From: Rhodobacter sp. SGA-6-6
GTDB lineage: Bacteria; Pseudomonadota; Alphaproteobacteria; Rhodobacterales; Rhodobacteraceae
Length of the DNA stretch: 64,000 bases
Reading direction: 5' to 3'
NCBI RefSeq assembly: GCF_011043545.1
Contig: NZ_JAAKGP010000002.1
Coordinates: 248,001-312,000, forward strand
The notes beneath the pieces were generated by a model that worked only from the letters and a program-made list of their open reading frames with translations, did no database searches and was not told where the DNA came from. Shown in pieces: positions 41,932 to 50,753 of the stretch (positions within the stretch are counted from its first letter, which is position 1; each line of letters opens with the position of its first letter). The position numbers and the translations under genes are program-made.

Positions 41932-42435
41932 ATGTCGCTTTCCGAAGAGTTCCTGCTGAACGAGGACCTGCATCCGATCGACATCGTCGAGACGCTGGCC
42001 ACCCATAACGACTGGGAATTCGACCGCGTGACCGAGGACCAGATCGCCATGGCGGTCGAGGGCCAGTGGCGGACCTATTCGCTGACGCTGGCCTGGAGTC
42101 CGCAGGACGAGACGCTGCGGCTGATCTGCACCTTCGAGATGGAGCCGCCGGAGGACCGCCTCGGCGCGCTCTACGACGTGCTGAACCGCTGCAACGACAT
42201 GGTCTGGACCGGCGCCTTCACCTGGTGGGCCGAGCAGAAGCTGATGGTCTGGCGCTACGGCCTCTGCCTTGCCGGCGGACAGGTGGCGGGGCCGGAACAG
42301 ATCGACCGGCTGATCGCCGGCGCGGTGATGGCGGCGGAACGCTTCTATCCGGCCTTCCAGATGGCCGCCTGGGGCGAGAAGACCCCGGCCGAGGCGATGA
42401 AGGTCGCCATCGCCGAGGCTTACGGACGGGCCTGA
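41932..42435 (+). CDS. YbjN-domain protein
   Basis: 167 aa with the YbjN / secretion-chaperone-like fold: HPIDIVETLATHNDWEFDRV, then alternating strands (YSLTLAWSPQDETLRLICTFEM) and a C-terminal helix pair (IDRLIAGAVMAAERFYPAFQ). YbjN proteins affect motility and stress traits in enterobacteria; the mechanism is unknown. It lies 112 bp upstream of proC, separated by strong palindromes, so it is probably its own unit. ATG 41932 is the family start. The region 41648-41931 upstream holds an AT-richer stretch near 41790-41840, probably the promoter, but no clear -35/-10 pair. Confidence 0.85.
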   Translation: MSLSEEFLLNEDLHPIDIVETLATHNDWEFDRVTEDQIAMAVEGQWRTYSLTLAWSPQDETLRLICTFEMEPPEDRLGALYDVLNRCNDMVWTGAFTWWAEQKLMVWRYGLCLAGGQVAGPEQIDRLIAGAVMAAERFYPAFQMAAWGEKTPAEAMKVAIAEAYGRA

Positions 42436-42440
42436 CGCGC

Positions 42441-42480
42441 CGGTTTCCGCGCGGAAACCGGACCGGAATCCGCGCGGATT
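42441..42480. terminator. Two consecutive perfect palindromes after the YbjN gene
   Basis: CGGTTTCCGC-GCGGAAACCG (42441-42460) and AATCCGC-GCGGATT (42467-42480), six bases apart, directly after the YbjN stop. Probably a terminator; the shared CCGCGCGG centre allows alternative pairing between the two. Confidence 0.55.
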
Positions 42481-42547
42481 TCGTCTTGAACGGGCTTCCG
42501 TGCCGCCCGGTCCCGGTCTAACCTCCTCCCCCGCAAAGGGGGTGCTC

Positions 42548-43360
42548 ATGACACTGGAAACCGTGGCCCGCGAAGGGCTTGTGCTGCTCGGCTGCGGCAA
42601 GATGGGCTCGGCGCTGCTGGCGGGCTGGCTGGAGGCGGGGCTGCCCGCGGCTTCGGTCCGGGTGATGGAGCCGAACCCGAGCGACTGGCTGAAAGGCACC
42701 GGCGTGCGGCTGAACGAGGGCATTCCCCCCGCCCCCGCGGTGGCGCTGCTGGCGGTGAAGCCGCAGATGATGGGGGCGGCGCTGCCCGCCCTGCAAGCGC
42801 TCGGCAACGGCCGCACGCTCTTCGTCTCCATCGCCGCCGGGACGACCATCGCCAGCTTCGAGGCCGCCTTGGGCGACCGCACCCCCATCGTGCGGACGAT
42901 GCCGAACACCCCCGCCATGGTCGGCCGCGGCATCACCGCGATCGCCGGCAATGCCCATGCCACGCCGGCCCATCTGGCGCTGGCCCGGGCGCTGATGCAG
43001 GCCGTGGGTCAGGTGGTGGAGCTGGCAGGCGAAGATCAGATCGACGCGGTGACCGCGGTTTCCGGCTCCGGCCCGGCCTATGTCTTCCACCTGATCGAGG
43101 CGCTGGCCGCGGCGGGCGTGGCCGAGGGGCTGCCGGCGGAGGTCGCCATGCAGCTGGCCCGGGCCACGGTCTGCGGGGCGGGGGAACTGGCCTTCCGCTC
43201 GCCGGACAGCGCCGAGCAGCTGCGGGTCAACGTCACCTCCCCCGGCGGCACCACCGCGGCGGCCTTGCAGGTGCTGATGGACCCCGACAGCGGCTTCCCG
43301 GCGCTGCTGCGCCGCGCGGTGAAGGCCGCCGCCGACCGCGGGCGGGAGCTTGGCAAGTGA
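42548..43360 (+). CDS. proC: Pyrroline-5-carboxylate reductase
   Basis: 270 aa, last step of proline synthesis. NADPH loop LGCGKMGSALLAGWL near residue 13, VALLAVKPQMM, SIAAGTTIASFEAALG, VRTMPNTPAMVGRG, and the C-terminal signature SGSGPAYVFHLIEALAAAGV. ATG 42548 follows AAAGGGGG. First of a tightly packed set of four genes (proC, CsaA-like, dehydrogenase, sulfotransferase), all overlapping by 1-4 bp. Confidence 0.95.
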   Translation: MTLETVAREGLVLLGCGKMGSALLAGWLEAGLPAASVRVMEPNPSDWLKGTGVRLNEGIPPAPAVALLAVKPQMMGAALPALQALGNGRTLFVSIAAGTTIASFEAALGDRTPIVRTMPNTPAMVGRGITAIAGNAHATPAHLALARALMQAVGQVVELAGEDQIDAVTAVSGSGPAYVFHLIEALAAAGVAEGLPAEVAMQLARATVCGAGELAFRSPDSAEQLRVNVTSPGGTTAAALQVLMDPDSGFPALLRRAVKAAADRGRELGK

Positions 43361-43689
43361 TCGGCTTCGACGATTTCCTGAAGGTCGACATCCGCGTCGG
43401 CCGCATCGTCAGGGCCGAGCCCTTCCCCGAGGCGCGCAAGCCCGCCTACAGGCTCTGGGTCGATTTCGGCGGCGATCTTGGCGTGAAACGATCTTCGGCG
43501 CAGATCACCCGGCATTATACGCCGGAGGGGCTGATCGGCCGCCAGGTGATGGCGGTGGTCAACTTCCCGCCGCGGCAGATCGGCCCGGTGATGTCCGAGG
43601 TGCTGGTCCTCGGCGTTCCCGACGAGGCGGGCGAAGTGGTCTTGCTGGGCCCGGGGCACGAGGTGCCGCTGGGGGGAAGGATGTTCTGA
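43357..43689 (+). CDS. csaA: tRNA-binding domain protein, CsaA-like
   Basis: 110 aa OB-fold of the EMAP/Arc1p type: FLKVDIRVGRIVRAEPFPEARKPAYRL, SAQITRHYTPEGLIGRQVMAVVNFPPRQIG and the terminal PDEAGEVVLLGPG. CsaA homologues form dimers that bind tRNA or act as chaperones in protein export. Start is a GTG at 43357 overlapping the proC stop (GTGA). Confidence 0.9.
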   Translation: MIGFDDFLKVDIRVGRIVRAEPFPEARKPAYRLWVDFGGDLGVKRSSAQITRHYTPEGLIGRQVMAVVNFPPRQIGPVMSEVLVLGVPDEAGEVVLLGPGHEVPLGGRMF

Positions 43690-44639
43690 TGCGCCTGCTT
43701 GTCACCCGCCGCCTGCCGGACCGCGTGATCGAGGCCGCCGCCGCGCGCTTCGACCTGGTGCTGCGCGACCGCACCTCGCCGCTGTCGGCCGAGGAGTTGC
43801 GCGACAGCTTGCGCGACTTCGACGTGATCCTGCCCACCCTTGGCGACCGCTATCAGGCCGATGTCTTCGCCGATGTGCCGAAACCCCGCGCCCGGCTGCT
43901 GGCGAATTTCGGCGTCGGCTACAACCATATCGACGTGGCGGCGGCCCGTGCGGCGGGCCTGGCGGTGACCAACACCCCCGGGGCCGTCACCGACGCCACC
44001 GCCGACATCGCGCTGGCGCTGATCCTGATGACCGCCCGGCGGCTGGGGGAGGGCGAGCGGATGGTGCGCGCCGGCAAATGGGAGGGCTGGCATCCGGTGC
44101 AGATGCTGGGCGCCCACGTCACCGGCAAGACGGTGGGCATCCTCGGCTTCGGGCGGATCGGCAAGGCCATCGCCCGGCGCTGCCATTTCGGCTTCGGGAT
44201 GCAGGTGGTCTACCACAACCGCTCCACCGTCGCCGCCGATTTCCCGGCGCGGCAGGTGGACATGGCCACCGCGATGGCGGCGGATGTCGTCGTGGCCGCG
44301 GTGCCGGGCGGGCCGGCGACGCGGCATCTGGTGGATGCGCGGGCGCTGGCGGCAATGAAGAGGACGGGCATCTTCGTCAACATCAGCCGCGGCGACGTGG
44401 TGGACGAGGCCGCGCTGATCGAGGCGCTTCAGGCCGGGCGGATCGCCGGCGCCGGCCTCGACGTCTACGAGTTCGAGCCGGAGGTGCCGGCGGCGCTGCG
44501 GGCGATGGAGAACGTCACCCTGCTGCCGCATCTCGGCACCGCCTGCCTGGAGGTGCGCGAGGCGATGGGGATGATGGCGGTGGACAACCTGATCGCCTTC
44601 GCCGAGGGACGGGACCTGCCCAACCTGATCGCGCCATGA
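43689..44639 (+). CDS. D-isomer 2-hydroxyacid dehydrogenase, glyoxylate-reductase-like
   Basis: 316 aa NAD(P)-dependent dehydrogenase. NFGVGYNHIDVAAARAAGL, the nucleotide loop VGILGFGRIGKAIARR near residue 150, the Arg of FVNISRGDVVDEAAL, the Glu of GLDVYEFEPEVP and the His of LLPHLGTACLEVREAM form the active site. Closest in pattern to glyoxylate/hydroxypyruvate reductases. ATG overlaps the previous stop by one base. Substrate not certain. Confidence 0.9.
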   Translation: MRLLVTRRLPDRVIEAAAARFDLVLRDRTSPLSAEELRDSLRDFDVILPTLGDRYQADVFADVPKPRARLLANFGVGYNHIDVAAARAAGLAVTNTPGAVTDATADIALALILMTARRLGEGERMVRAGKWEGWHPVQMLGAHVTGKTVGILGFGRIGKAIARRCHFGFGMQVVYHNRSTVAADFPARQVDMATAMAADVVVAAVPGGPATRHLVDARALAAMKRTGIFVNISRGDVVDEAALIEALQAGRIAGAGLDVYEFEPEVPAALRAMENVTLLPHLGTACLEVREAMGMMAVDNLIAFAEGRDLPNLIAP

Positions 44640-45286
44640 TCATCTCGCGCCGCCGCCGGTTCATCTTCGTGCATGTGCCGAAGACCGGCGGCACGGCGCT
44701 GAGCCTGGCGCTGGAGGCGCGGGCGGCCAAGGACGACATCCTGATCGGCGACACCCCGAAGGCGCGGGCGCGGGCCGGGCGCTGGAAGGGGGTGAAGACG
44801 GCGGGGCGGGTCTGGAAGCACTCCACCCTGTCGGATGTGGTCGGGCTGGTGACGCCGGAGGAGATCGCGGATTTCCTGACCGTCACCCTGGTGCGCAACC
44901 CCTGGGACCGGGCGGTCAGCTATTACCACTGGCTGCGGGCGCAGGGCTTCGCGCATCCGGCGGTGGGGCTGGCCAAGGCGCTGGACTTCGGCGGCTTCCT
45001 CGCCCACCGGCAGACCCGCGCCGCCTTCCGGCTCTGGCCCTACGGCGCCTATCTGCGGCTGCCCTCGGGGCAGGAGAAGGCAAGCCTGTTCATAAGGCTG
45101 GAGCATTTCGCCGAGGAGGTGCAGCCCTTCGAGGCGCATCTCGGCTTCCGCCTGGCCCTGCCGCGGGCGAACGAGAGCGAACGAGGCCGGGACTGGCGGG
45201 TGTATTACACCGGGGAAACGGCGGCCTTGGTGGCCGAGGACTGCGCCGAGGACATCGCCCGCTTCGGCTATCGCTTCGACCCGTAA
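44636..45286 (+). CDS. Sulfotransferase-family protein
   Basis: 216 aa, sulfotransferase family 2 type. FIFVHVPKTGGTALSLAL (residues 9-26) is the 5'-phosphosulfate loop and VRNPWDRAVSYYHWL the 3'-phosphate loop. The acceptor is not predictable; members modify cell-surface glycans or exopolysaccharide. ATG overlaps the dehydrogenase stop (ATGA), so it is the last gene of the proC unit. The 3' end faces repeat copy B. Confidence 0.85.
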   Translation: MIISRRRRFIFVHVPKTGGTALSLALEARAAKDDILIGDTPKARARAGRWKGVKTAGRVWKHSTLSDVVGLVTPEEIADFLTVTLVRNPWDRAVSYYHWLRAQGFAHPAVGLAKALDFGGFLAHRQTRAAFRLWPYGAYLRLPSGQEKASLFIRLEHFAEEVQPFEAHLGFRLALPRANESERGRDWRVYYTGETAALVAEDCAEDIARFGYRFDP

Positions 45287-45314
45287 ACCCGCCCACCCGA
45301 ACCAAGACCGGGTC

Positions 45315-45530
45315 GGGCGAAAAAAGGCGAGGCAATGCCTCGCCCCGCCCGTGCGCGACGGCTGCACCCGGAAACGGCAGCAGCGAAAACCCCGAGAGGC
45401 CAGCGCCCGACCCGGCGGGCGAGAAGCGCCCGCCGGGGGCGGGTCGGGCGCTGGCCGGGCCTTGGGGGCCCGGCCGGTCAAGCTGACCCGTTGCACAGTG
45501 GCGAAGGCACACGCCTTCGCCAGAGAAACC
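45315..45530 (-). repeat. 217-bp multi-hairpin dispersed repeat, copy B
   Basis: Between the convergent sulfotransferase and fadB-like genes, same orientation as the other copies. Shows GGCGAGGCA-A-TGCCTCGCC, GAGGCCAGCGCCCG...CGGGCGCTGGCC, GGCCGGGCCTTGGGGGCCCGGCC-type stem and GGCGAAGGC-ACAC-GCCTTCGCC, ending 10 bases before the fadB stop codon. Confidence 0.8.
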
Positions 45531-45540
45531 GCCTCGGTGC

Positions 45541-47727
45541 TCAGGCCACCGCCTTCTCGCCCCCGAACCGGCTGTAGAAGGTCTCGCCCTTCTCCGCCAT
45601 CTCGACCAGCAGCTTCGGCGCGTGGAAGCGCTTGCCGAATTGCGCGGTCAGACCGCGGCATATCTCCACCGCCCGCGCCGCCCCGATCATGTCCAGCCAG
45701 CTGAACGGCCCGCCCGACCAGGGGGCGAAGCCCCAGCCGAGGATGGCGCCCACGTCGCCCTCGCGGATGTCGGTCAGCACGCCTTCCTCCAGCGCCCGCA
45801 CCGCCTCCAGCACCTGCGCCATCAAGAGCCGGTGCTGCACGTCGGCCAGCGAGGGCTGCATCTTGTCCAGCGGATATTTCGCCGCCAGCCCCTCCCACAG
45901 GCCCTGACGCTCGCCCTTGTCCGAATAGGCATAGAAGCCGGCATTGGCCTTGCGGCCGAGCCGTCCGTGGTCGGCCATCCAGAACAGCACCTCGTCCACC
46001 GCGCCGTCGGGATAGTCCGATCCCATCGCCGCCCTGGTCGCCTTGGCGATCTTGACGCCCAGGTCGATGGAGGTCTCGTCCACCAGCTGCAGCGGGCCCA
46101 AGGGCATCCCCACCAGCTTGGCGGCATTCTCCACCAGCGCCGGCTCCACCCCCTCGGCCACCATGCGGATGCCTTCGTTGATATAGGGGATGATGCAGCG
46201 GTTGGCGTAGAAGAAGCGGGCGTCGTTGACCACGATCGGGGTCTTCCTGATCTGGCGGACGAAATCCAGCGCCTTGGCCACCGCCACCTCGCCGGTCCTC
46301 TCGCCCCGGATGATCTCGACCAGCATCATCTTGTCGACGGGGCTGAAGAAATGGATGCCGATGAAGTTCTCCGGCTGGCTTGAAGCCGCCGACAGCGCGG
46401 TGATCGGCAGGGTGGAGGTGTTGGTGGCATAGACCACGCCGGGCGCCGCCACCTCGGCCTTCTTCGTCACCTCGGCCTTGACCTTCGGGTCCTCGAACAC
46501 CGCCTCCACGATCAGGTCCACGCCCTGCAGCGCGGCATAATCGGTGGTGGCCGTGACCCGCCCCAGCACCTCGGCCTTCTTCTCCGCCGTCACCTTGCCG
46601 CGCTTCACGCCCTTGTCGAGCAGGTCCTCGGAGTGCTTGCGCCCCCGGTCGGCCGCCTCCTGCGTCGCGTCGATCAGCACCACCTCGATGCCGGCATTGG
46701 CGGCGACATAGGCGATCCCCGCCCCCATCATCCCGGCGCCGAGGACGCCCAGCTTCCTGACCGTCTGGTCCTCAACCTTCGGCCGGTTGGCGCCCTTCTC
46801 CAGCGCCTCCTTGTTGATGAAGAGGCTGCGGATCATCGCCGAGGACGACGGGTTCATCAGGACGGAGGTGAAATGCCGCGCCTCGATCCGCAGCGCCGCA
46901 TCGAAGGGCACCAGCGCGCCCTCGTAGACCGCCGCCAGCAGCGCCTTGGCCGCCGGGAACACGCCCTGCGTCTTGCCGTTCACCATGGCCGAGGCGCCGA
47001 CGAAGGTCATGAAGCCCGCCGGGTGATAAGGCGCGCCGCCGGGCATCTTGTAGCCCTTGTCGTCCCAGGGCTTGACCAGATCGGCCTCCTTCGCCGCCAG
47101 CACCCACTCCTTGGCCCGGGCCAGCAGGTCCCCGGCCGGGACCACCTCGTCGATCAGCCCGGCAGCCTTGGCGGCCTTCGGGTCGCTCAGCTTGCCCTCC
47201 AGCAGGAAGGGCGCCGCCATCATCGCCCCCAGCTTGCGGCTCAGCCTTGTGGTGCCGCCGGCGCCGGGGAAGATGCCGACCATGATCTCCGGCAGGCCGA
47301 TCTTCGCCTTCGGATTGTCGGCGGCGATGATGCGGTGGCAGGACAGCGGCAGCTCCAGCCCGATGCCAAGCGCGGTGCCCGGCAGGGCTGCGACGATGGG
47401 CTTCCCCCCTTTCTTCGTCTTGAAATCCATCCCCGCCAGCTCGATCTTGCGCAGGACGCCATGCATCTGCATCACGCCGTCGAAGATCGCCTGCGCCCCG
47501 CCCGCCCGCATCTGCGCGATGACGTTCAGGTCCATGCCGCCGGCGAAATCCTTCTTGCCGGAGGTGATGATCACCCCCTTCACGGCCGGATCGGCCAGGG
47601 CGGCGTCGACATGGCCGCTCAGTTCGGCGAAGCCGGCCAGCGACATGACGTTCATGCTCTTCGCGGCCACGTCCCAGGTGATGGTGGCGACGCCATCGGC
47701 ATCGACGGCATAGGTGAAATCGGTCAT
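45541..47727 (-). CDS. fadB: Trifunctional-type fatty oxidation protein: enoyl-CoA hydratase + 3-hydroxyacyl-CoA dehydrogenase
   Basis: 728 aa, FadB/FadJ architecture. Residues 1-~300: crotonase fold (ALPGTALGIGLELPLSCHRI; GLPEIMVGIFPGAGGTTRL, with the two active-site Glu positions). Residues ~320-500: NAD domain (GVLGAGMMGAGIAYVAA; IGIHFFSPVDKMMLVEIIRG with the catalytic His). C-terminal: two HCDH helical domains (DARFFYANRCIIPYINEG). It performs hydration and oxidation in beta-oxidation. ATG 47727 follows AGGAGG. Last gene of the block that begins with the MerR genes. Confidence 0.94.
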   Translation of the reverse strand: MTDFTYAVDADGVATITWDVAAKSMNVMSLAGFAELSGHVDAALADPAVKGVIITSGKKDFAGGMDLNVIAQMRAGGAQAIFDGVMQMHGVLRKIELAGMDFKTKKGGKPIVAALPGTALGIGLELPLSCHRIIAADNPKAKIGLPEIMVGIFPGAGGTTRLSRKLGAMMAAPFLLEGKLSDPKAAKAAGLIDEVVPAGDLLARAKEWVLAAKEADLVKPWDDKGYKMPGGAPYHPAGFMTFVGASAMVNGKTQGVFPAAKALLAAVYEGALVPFDAALRIEARHFTSVLMNPSSSAMIRSLFINKEALEKGANRPKVEDQTVRKLGVLGAGMMGAGIAYVAANAGIEVVLIDATQEAADRGRKHSEDLLDKGVKRGKVTAEKKAEVLGRVTATTDYAALQGVDLIVEAVFEDPKVKAEVTKKAEVAAPGVVYATNTSTLPITALSAASSQPENFIGIHFFSPVDKMMLVEIIRGERTGEVAVAKALDFVRQIRKTPIVVNDARFFYANRCIIPYINEGIRMVAEGVEPALVENAAKLVGMPLGPLQLVDETSIDLGVKIAKATRAAMGSDYPDGAVDEVLFWMADHGRLGRKANAGFYAYSDKGERQGLWEGLAAKYPLDKMQPSLADVQHRLLMAQVLEAVRALEEGVLTDIREGDVGAILGWGFAPWSGGPFSWLDMIGAARAVEICRGLTAQFGKRFHAPKLLVEMAEKGETFYSRFGGEKAVA

Positions 47728-47792
47728 CGGGTCCTCCTGTCCGGTATCGGAGGCGGGGACGCCTGCCCCCGCGGGATGTTTCGTTCGGGCGG

Positions 47793-48266
47793 TCAGCGCG
47801 GCCCCTGCCAGTCGCTGCCGTCGCGGTAGGTGTGACGAACCTCCCTGCCGCCTTCGATCTCCATGCGGAAATCCACGTCGGAATAGGTCGCCACTTCCTT
47901 CGGCGCCTTGGTGCCGACGATCAGGAAGCTGGCCGGCGCGTCCGAGCGGTTCTCGAAACGGTGGCCGTTCGGCACACCCGCCTTCCAGGCGGCGAATTCG
48001 CCCGGGGCCATCGGGAACGCGCCCTCGTCCTCCACCAGCACCAGCGCGCCGGACAGGACCACGGCGAATTCGTCCTCGTTCTGATGCCAGTGGCGCAAGC
48101 TGGCCACCGCCCCCGGCTCCAGCATCACCAGATTGGCGCCGAACTGCGTCAGCCCGGCCAGATCGCCCAGCCGGCGCGAGGACCGGCCCTTCATCATGGC
48201 CGCATAGGGTTCGGGGTAGGTCGAGCCGGTCTTCAGCGGCGCGTCTTCGGGGTCCAGCTTGGGCAT
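47793..48266 (-). CDS. Cupin-domain protein
   Basis: 157 aa single-domain cupin. Metal-binding motif 1 LRHWHQNEDEFAVVLSGALV (His, His, Glu) and motif 2 PNGHRFENRSDAPASFLIVG (His) are complete. ATG overlaps the fadA stop (TGATG), so it is translated with fadA. Its role in a fatty-acid block is unknown; it could be a small metal-dependent enzyme or a sensor. Confidence 0.83.
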   Translation of the reverse strand: MPKLDPEDAPLKTGSTYPEPYAAMMKGRSSRRLGDLAGLTQFGANLVMLEPGAVASLRHWHQNEDEFAVVLSGALVLVEDEGAFPMAPGEFAAWKAGVPNGHRFENRSDAPASFLIVGTKAPKEVATYSDVDFRMEIEGGREVRHTYRDGSDWQGPR

Positions 48267-49477
48267 CACACGCGCTCGATGATGGTCGCGGCGCCCATGC
48301 CGGAGGCGATGCAGAGCGTGGCAAGGCCGGTGCCCTTGCCGGTCCGCTCCAGCTCGTCCAAGAGCGTGCCGATGATGATCGCCCCGGTCGCGCCCAGCGG
48401 GTGGCCCATGGCGATGGAGCCGCCGTTGGGGTTGACCTTGGCCGGGTCCACGTCGAAGGCCTGCAGGAAGCGCAGCACGACCGAGGCGAAGGCCTCGTTC
48501 ACCTCGAACAGGTCGATGTCCGAAATCGACATGCCGGCCTCCTTGAGGATCTTCTGCGTCACCGGCACCGGGCCGGTCAGCATGATCGTCGGATCGGTGC
48601 CGATCTTCGCCGTGGCGCGGATGCGGGCGCGGGGTTTCAGCCCGTGGGCTTTGCCGAATTCCGCATTTCCGATCAGCACCGCCGCGGCGCCGTCGACGAT
48701 GCCGGAGGAATTCCCCGCATGGTGGATATGTTCGATCCGTTCAAGGTGGGGATATTTCATCAGCGCCACCTTGTCGAAGCCGGGCATCACCTCGCCCATC
48801 GCCTTGAAGCTGGGCTCCAGCTTCGCCAGCGCGGCCAGGTCGGTGCCGGGACGCATGTATTCGTCGCGGTCGAGGAGGATCAGGCCGTTGCGGTCCTTCA
48901 CCGGCACGATGGATCTGGCGAACCGCCCATCCTCCCAGGCCGCCGCCGCCCGGCGCTGGCTTTCCACCGCCAGCGCATCGGCCTGGGTGCGGGTGAAGCC
49001 GTATTCGGTGGCGATGATGTCGGCCGAGATGCCCTGCGGCACGAAATAGGTCTTCATCGCCAGAGTCGGGTCCACCGCGATGGCGGCGCCGTCGCTGCCC
49101 ATGGCGACCCGGCCCATCATCTCGACCCCGCCGGCGATATAGGCCTGGCCCGCACCGCCCCTGACCTGGTTGGCGGCCAGGTTCACCGCCTCCATGCCGG
49201 AGGCGCAGAAGCGGTTGATCGCCAGCCCGGGGATGCTTTCGTCCAGGTCCGACAGCAGCACGGCGCTGCGGGCGAGGCATCCGCCCTGTTCGCCGACCTG
49301 GGTGACGTTGCCCCAGATCACGTCCTCGACGGCATGGCCGGTCAGCCCGTTCCGCTCCTTCACCGCGTTCAGGATGCCGGCGGAAAGGGCGACCGAGGTC
49401 ACCTCGTGCAGCGCGCCGTCGGCGCGGCCCTTGCCCCGCGGGGTGCGGCAGGCGTCGTAGATGAAGGCTTCGGTCAT
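48266..49477 (-). CDS. fadA: Acetyl-CoA C-acyltransferase (3-ketoacyl-CoA thiolase)
   Basis: 403 aa thiolase. NRFCASGMEAVNLAANQV holds the nucleophilic Cys (near residue 90), FEVNEAFASV the first His-containing region, GGSIAMGHPLGATG the catalytic His loop and LCIASGMGAA the second Cys. Last step of beta-oxidation, paired with the fadB-like gene. ATG 49477 follows GGAGG (AAAGACATG nearby). In the same direction as the upstream GST. Confidence 0.94.
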   Translation of the reverse strand: MTEAFIYDACRTPRGKGRADGALHEVTSVALSAGILNAVKERNGLTGHAVEDVIWGNVTQVGEQGGCLARSAVLLSDLDESIPGLAINRFCASGMEAVNLAANQVRGGAGQAYIAGGVEMMGRVAMGSDGAAIAVDPTLAMKTYFVPQGISADIIATEYGFTRTQADALAVESQRRAAAAWEDGRFARSIVPVKDRNGLILLDRDEYMRPGTDLAALAKLEPSFKAMGEVMPGFDKVALMKYPHLERIEHIHHAGNSSGIVDGAAAVLIGNAEFGKAHGLKPRARIRATAKIGTDPTIMLTGPVPVTQKILKEAGMSISDIDLFEVNEAFASVVLRFLQAFDVDPAKVNPNGGSIAMGHPLGATGAIIIGTLLDELERTGKGTGLATLCIASGMGAATIIERV

Positions 49478-49573
49478 GTCTTTCCTCCGTCAGGTCGGGC
49501 GCCGGGTCGGGCACCGGGAGCCCTTATCCGTTTCTGGTCCCTGCCGCCCCGGTCGCGCAACGGTTTCGCTGCG

Positions 49574-50206
49574 TCACGCGCCCGGAAAGGCGCGGCGCAT
49601 CAGGTCGTAGGGATGCCTCCAGCCGGGCAGCGCGGCGATGCGGTCCAGCCAGCGGTCGATCTCCGGCCAGTCGGGGCGGGCGAAGCCGAAGGGCTCGGGG
49701 TAATAGAGGTAGGAACAGCAGGAGAGGTCGGCAATGGTCGGGCCGTCCCCGACGATCCAGTGGCGGCCCTGCAGGTGGGCATCCAGCACCCGATAGGCCG
49801 CCTTGAGCCGCCCTTGCAGGAATGGCGCCACACCCTCGGGCCGCTTCTCGGGGGCGAGGAAGTTCATCAGGAACCGGCAGGTGCCGGCCTGGGTCGAGAG
49901 CTTGTGGTTGTCCCAGAGGATCCAGCGCCAGATTTCGCGCCGCTCCGCCTCGGTCGCGCCGCCGAGCCTGCCGGTCCTTTCGGCGATGTGCTGGAGGATG
50001 AGGCCGGATTGCGTAAGCACCTCGCCACCGTCGACCAGCACCGGCACCTCGCCCATCGGGTTCAGGGCCAGGAAGTCCGGGGAGCGCGCCGCGCCGCGGA
50101 AGAAATCGACATGGACCGGCTGCCAGGGCGTGCCGGTCATCTCCAGCGCCAGCGCGCATTTATAGGCATTGCCGGATTCGCCGAAACAGTGGAGTTGGGC
50201 TGTCAT
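49574..50206 (-). CDS. Glutathione S-transferase family protein
   Basis: 210 aa GST. N-terminal thioredoxin domain LHCFGESGNAYKCALALEM (Ser as probable activating residue), NPMGEVPVLVDGGEVLTQSGLIL (cis-Pro and Gln-Ser glutathione contacts), C-terminal helical domain with HWIVGDGPTIADLSC. Substrate unknown. ATG 50206. Upstream, 50207-50480 holds a repeat pair. Confidence 0.88.
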   Translation of the reverse strand: MTAQLHCFGESGNAYKCALALEMTGTPWQPVHVDFFRGAARSPDFLALNPMGEVPVLVDGGEVLTQSGLILQHIAERTGRLGGATEAERREIWRWILWDNHKLSTQAGTCRFLMNFLAPEKRPEGVAPFLQGRLKAAYRVLDAHLQGRHWIVGDGPTIADLSCCSYLYYPEPFGFARPDWPEIDRWLDRIAALPGWRHPYDLMRRAFPGA

Positions 50207-50235
50207 CCGTGGTTCCCCTCTCTGCCGTCGGAGGC

Positions 50236-50463
50236 GGGGGTTTCACACCCCCGCACCCCCGTGGAGTATTTTTGCCAAGATGAATAAGGACTTGTTAATG
50301 ATTCCCACGTCATTCTCCGGCTTGCGGTGCAGGCTGGAGAGCCGATGACCGCCCGAGGTGAAGCCCCGCCCCGAAGCCCCGGTAGCCAATCCGGACAGTC
50401 GGGGCGGGGTGGACATGCCATTTCACCTTGGCCCAAATACTCCCGCCGGAGGCATCCGCACTT
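50236..50463. repeat. Inverted pair of GGAGTATTT elements
   Basis: Left: GCGGGGG-TTTCACA-CCCCCGC, then ACCCCCGTGGAGTATTTTTG and CCAAGATGAA. Right (50419-50463): TTTCACCTTGGCCCAAATACTCCC then GCCGGAGGCATCCGC. The arms are imperfect reverse complements (GGAGTATTT and CCAAG conserved). The ~125 bp between them contain a 10-bp-scale GGGGC-rich stretch and no gene that I can support. Confidence 0.6.
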
Positions 50464-50480
50464 CCCACCCCGCGCACTCC

Positions 50481-50693
50481 CTACCGCTTGCGCGCCTCAA
50501 GCTCCGAATTGAACAGCCGCATCCGGTGGGTCAGGTTGTCCTTGTCCGTCACCGAGTCGAAATTCTCGAACAGGAAGGACAGCGCCTCGCCCTCGTCCAG
50601 CCCCGCCTCGGCGGCGAAGCGTTTCAGGCGGCGGTAGCCGTCTTCCGTCATGGCGACCGGAAAGCGGCGGGTCAGGCGGAAACGTCTGGGCAT
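50481..50693 (-). CDS. Small conserved-looking protein, possible ribbon-helix-helix
   Basis: 70 aa: basic start (PRRFRLTRRFPVAM), then TEDGYRRLKRFAAEAGLDEGEALSFLF and a charged tail. The order strand-helix-helix and the EGEALSFLFENF segment recall small DNA-binding or antitoxin-like proteins. ATG 50693 follows GAGG by about six bases. I recall similar small proteins in Rhodobacterales but cannot name a function. No toxin partner is adjacent. Confidence 0.65.
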   Translation of the reverse strand: MPRRFRLTRRFPVAMTEDGYRRLKRFAAEAGLDEGEALSFLFENFDSVTDKDNLTHRMRLFNSELEARKR

Positions 50694-50719
50694 CGGGCAC
50701 CTCGGGCAGGACGGGGCGC

Positions 50720-50740
50720 CGATCCTTCGGAGAAGGATCG
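50720..50740. terminator. Palindromic hairpin after the acyl-CoA dehydrogenase gene
   Basis: CGATCCTTC-GGA-GAAGGATCG, a perfect 9-bp stem, just beyond the stop of the acyl-CoA dehydrogenase gene (minus strand). With flanks GCGC and GGTCC it is a third, diverged member of the ~30-base unit at 15.70 and 20.46 kb. Confidence 0.6.
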
Positions 50741-50753
50741 GGTCCCCCGCAGC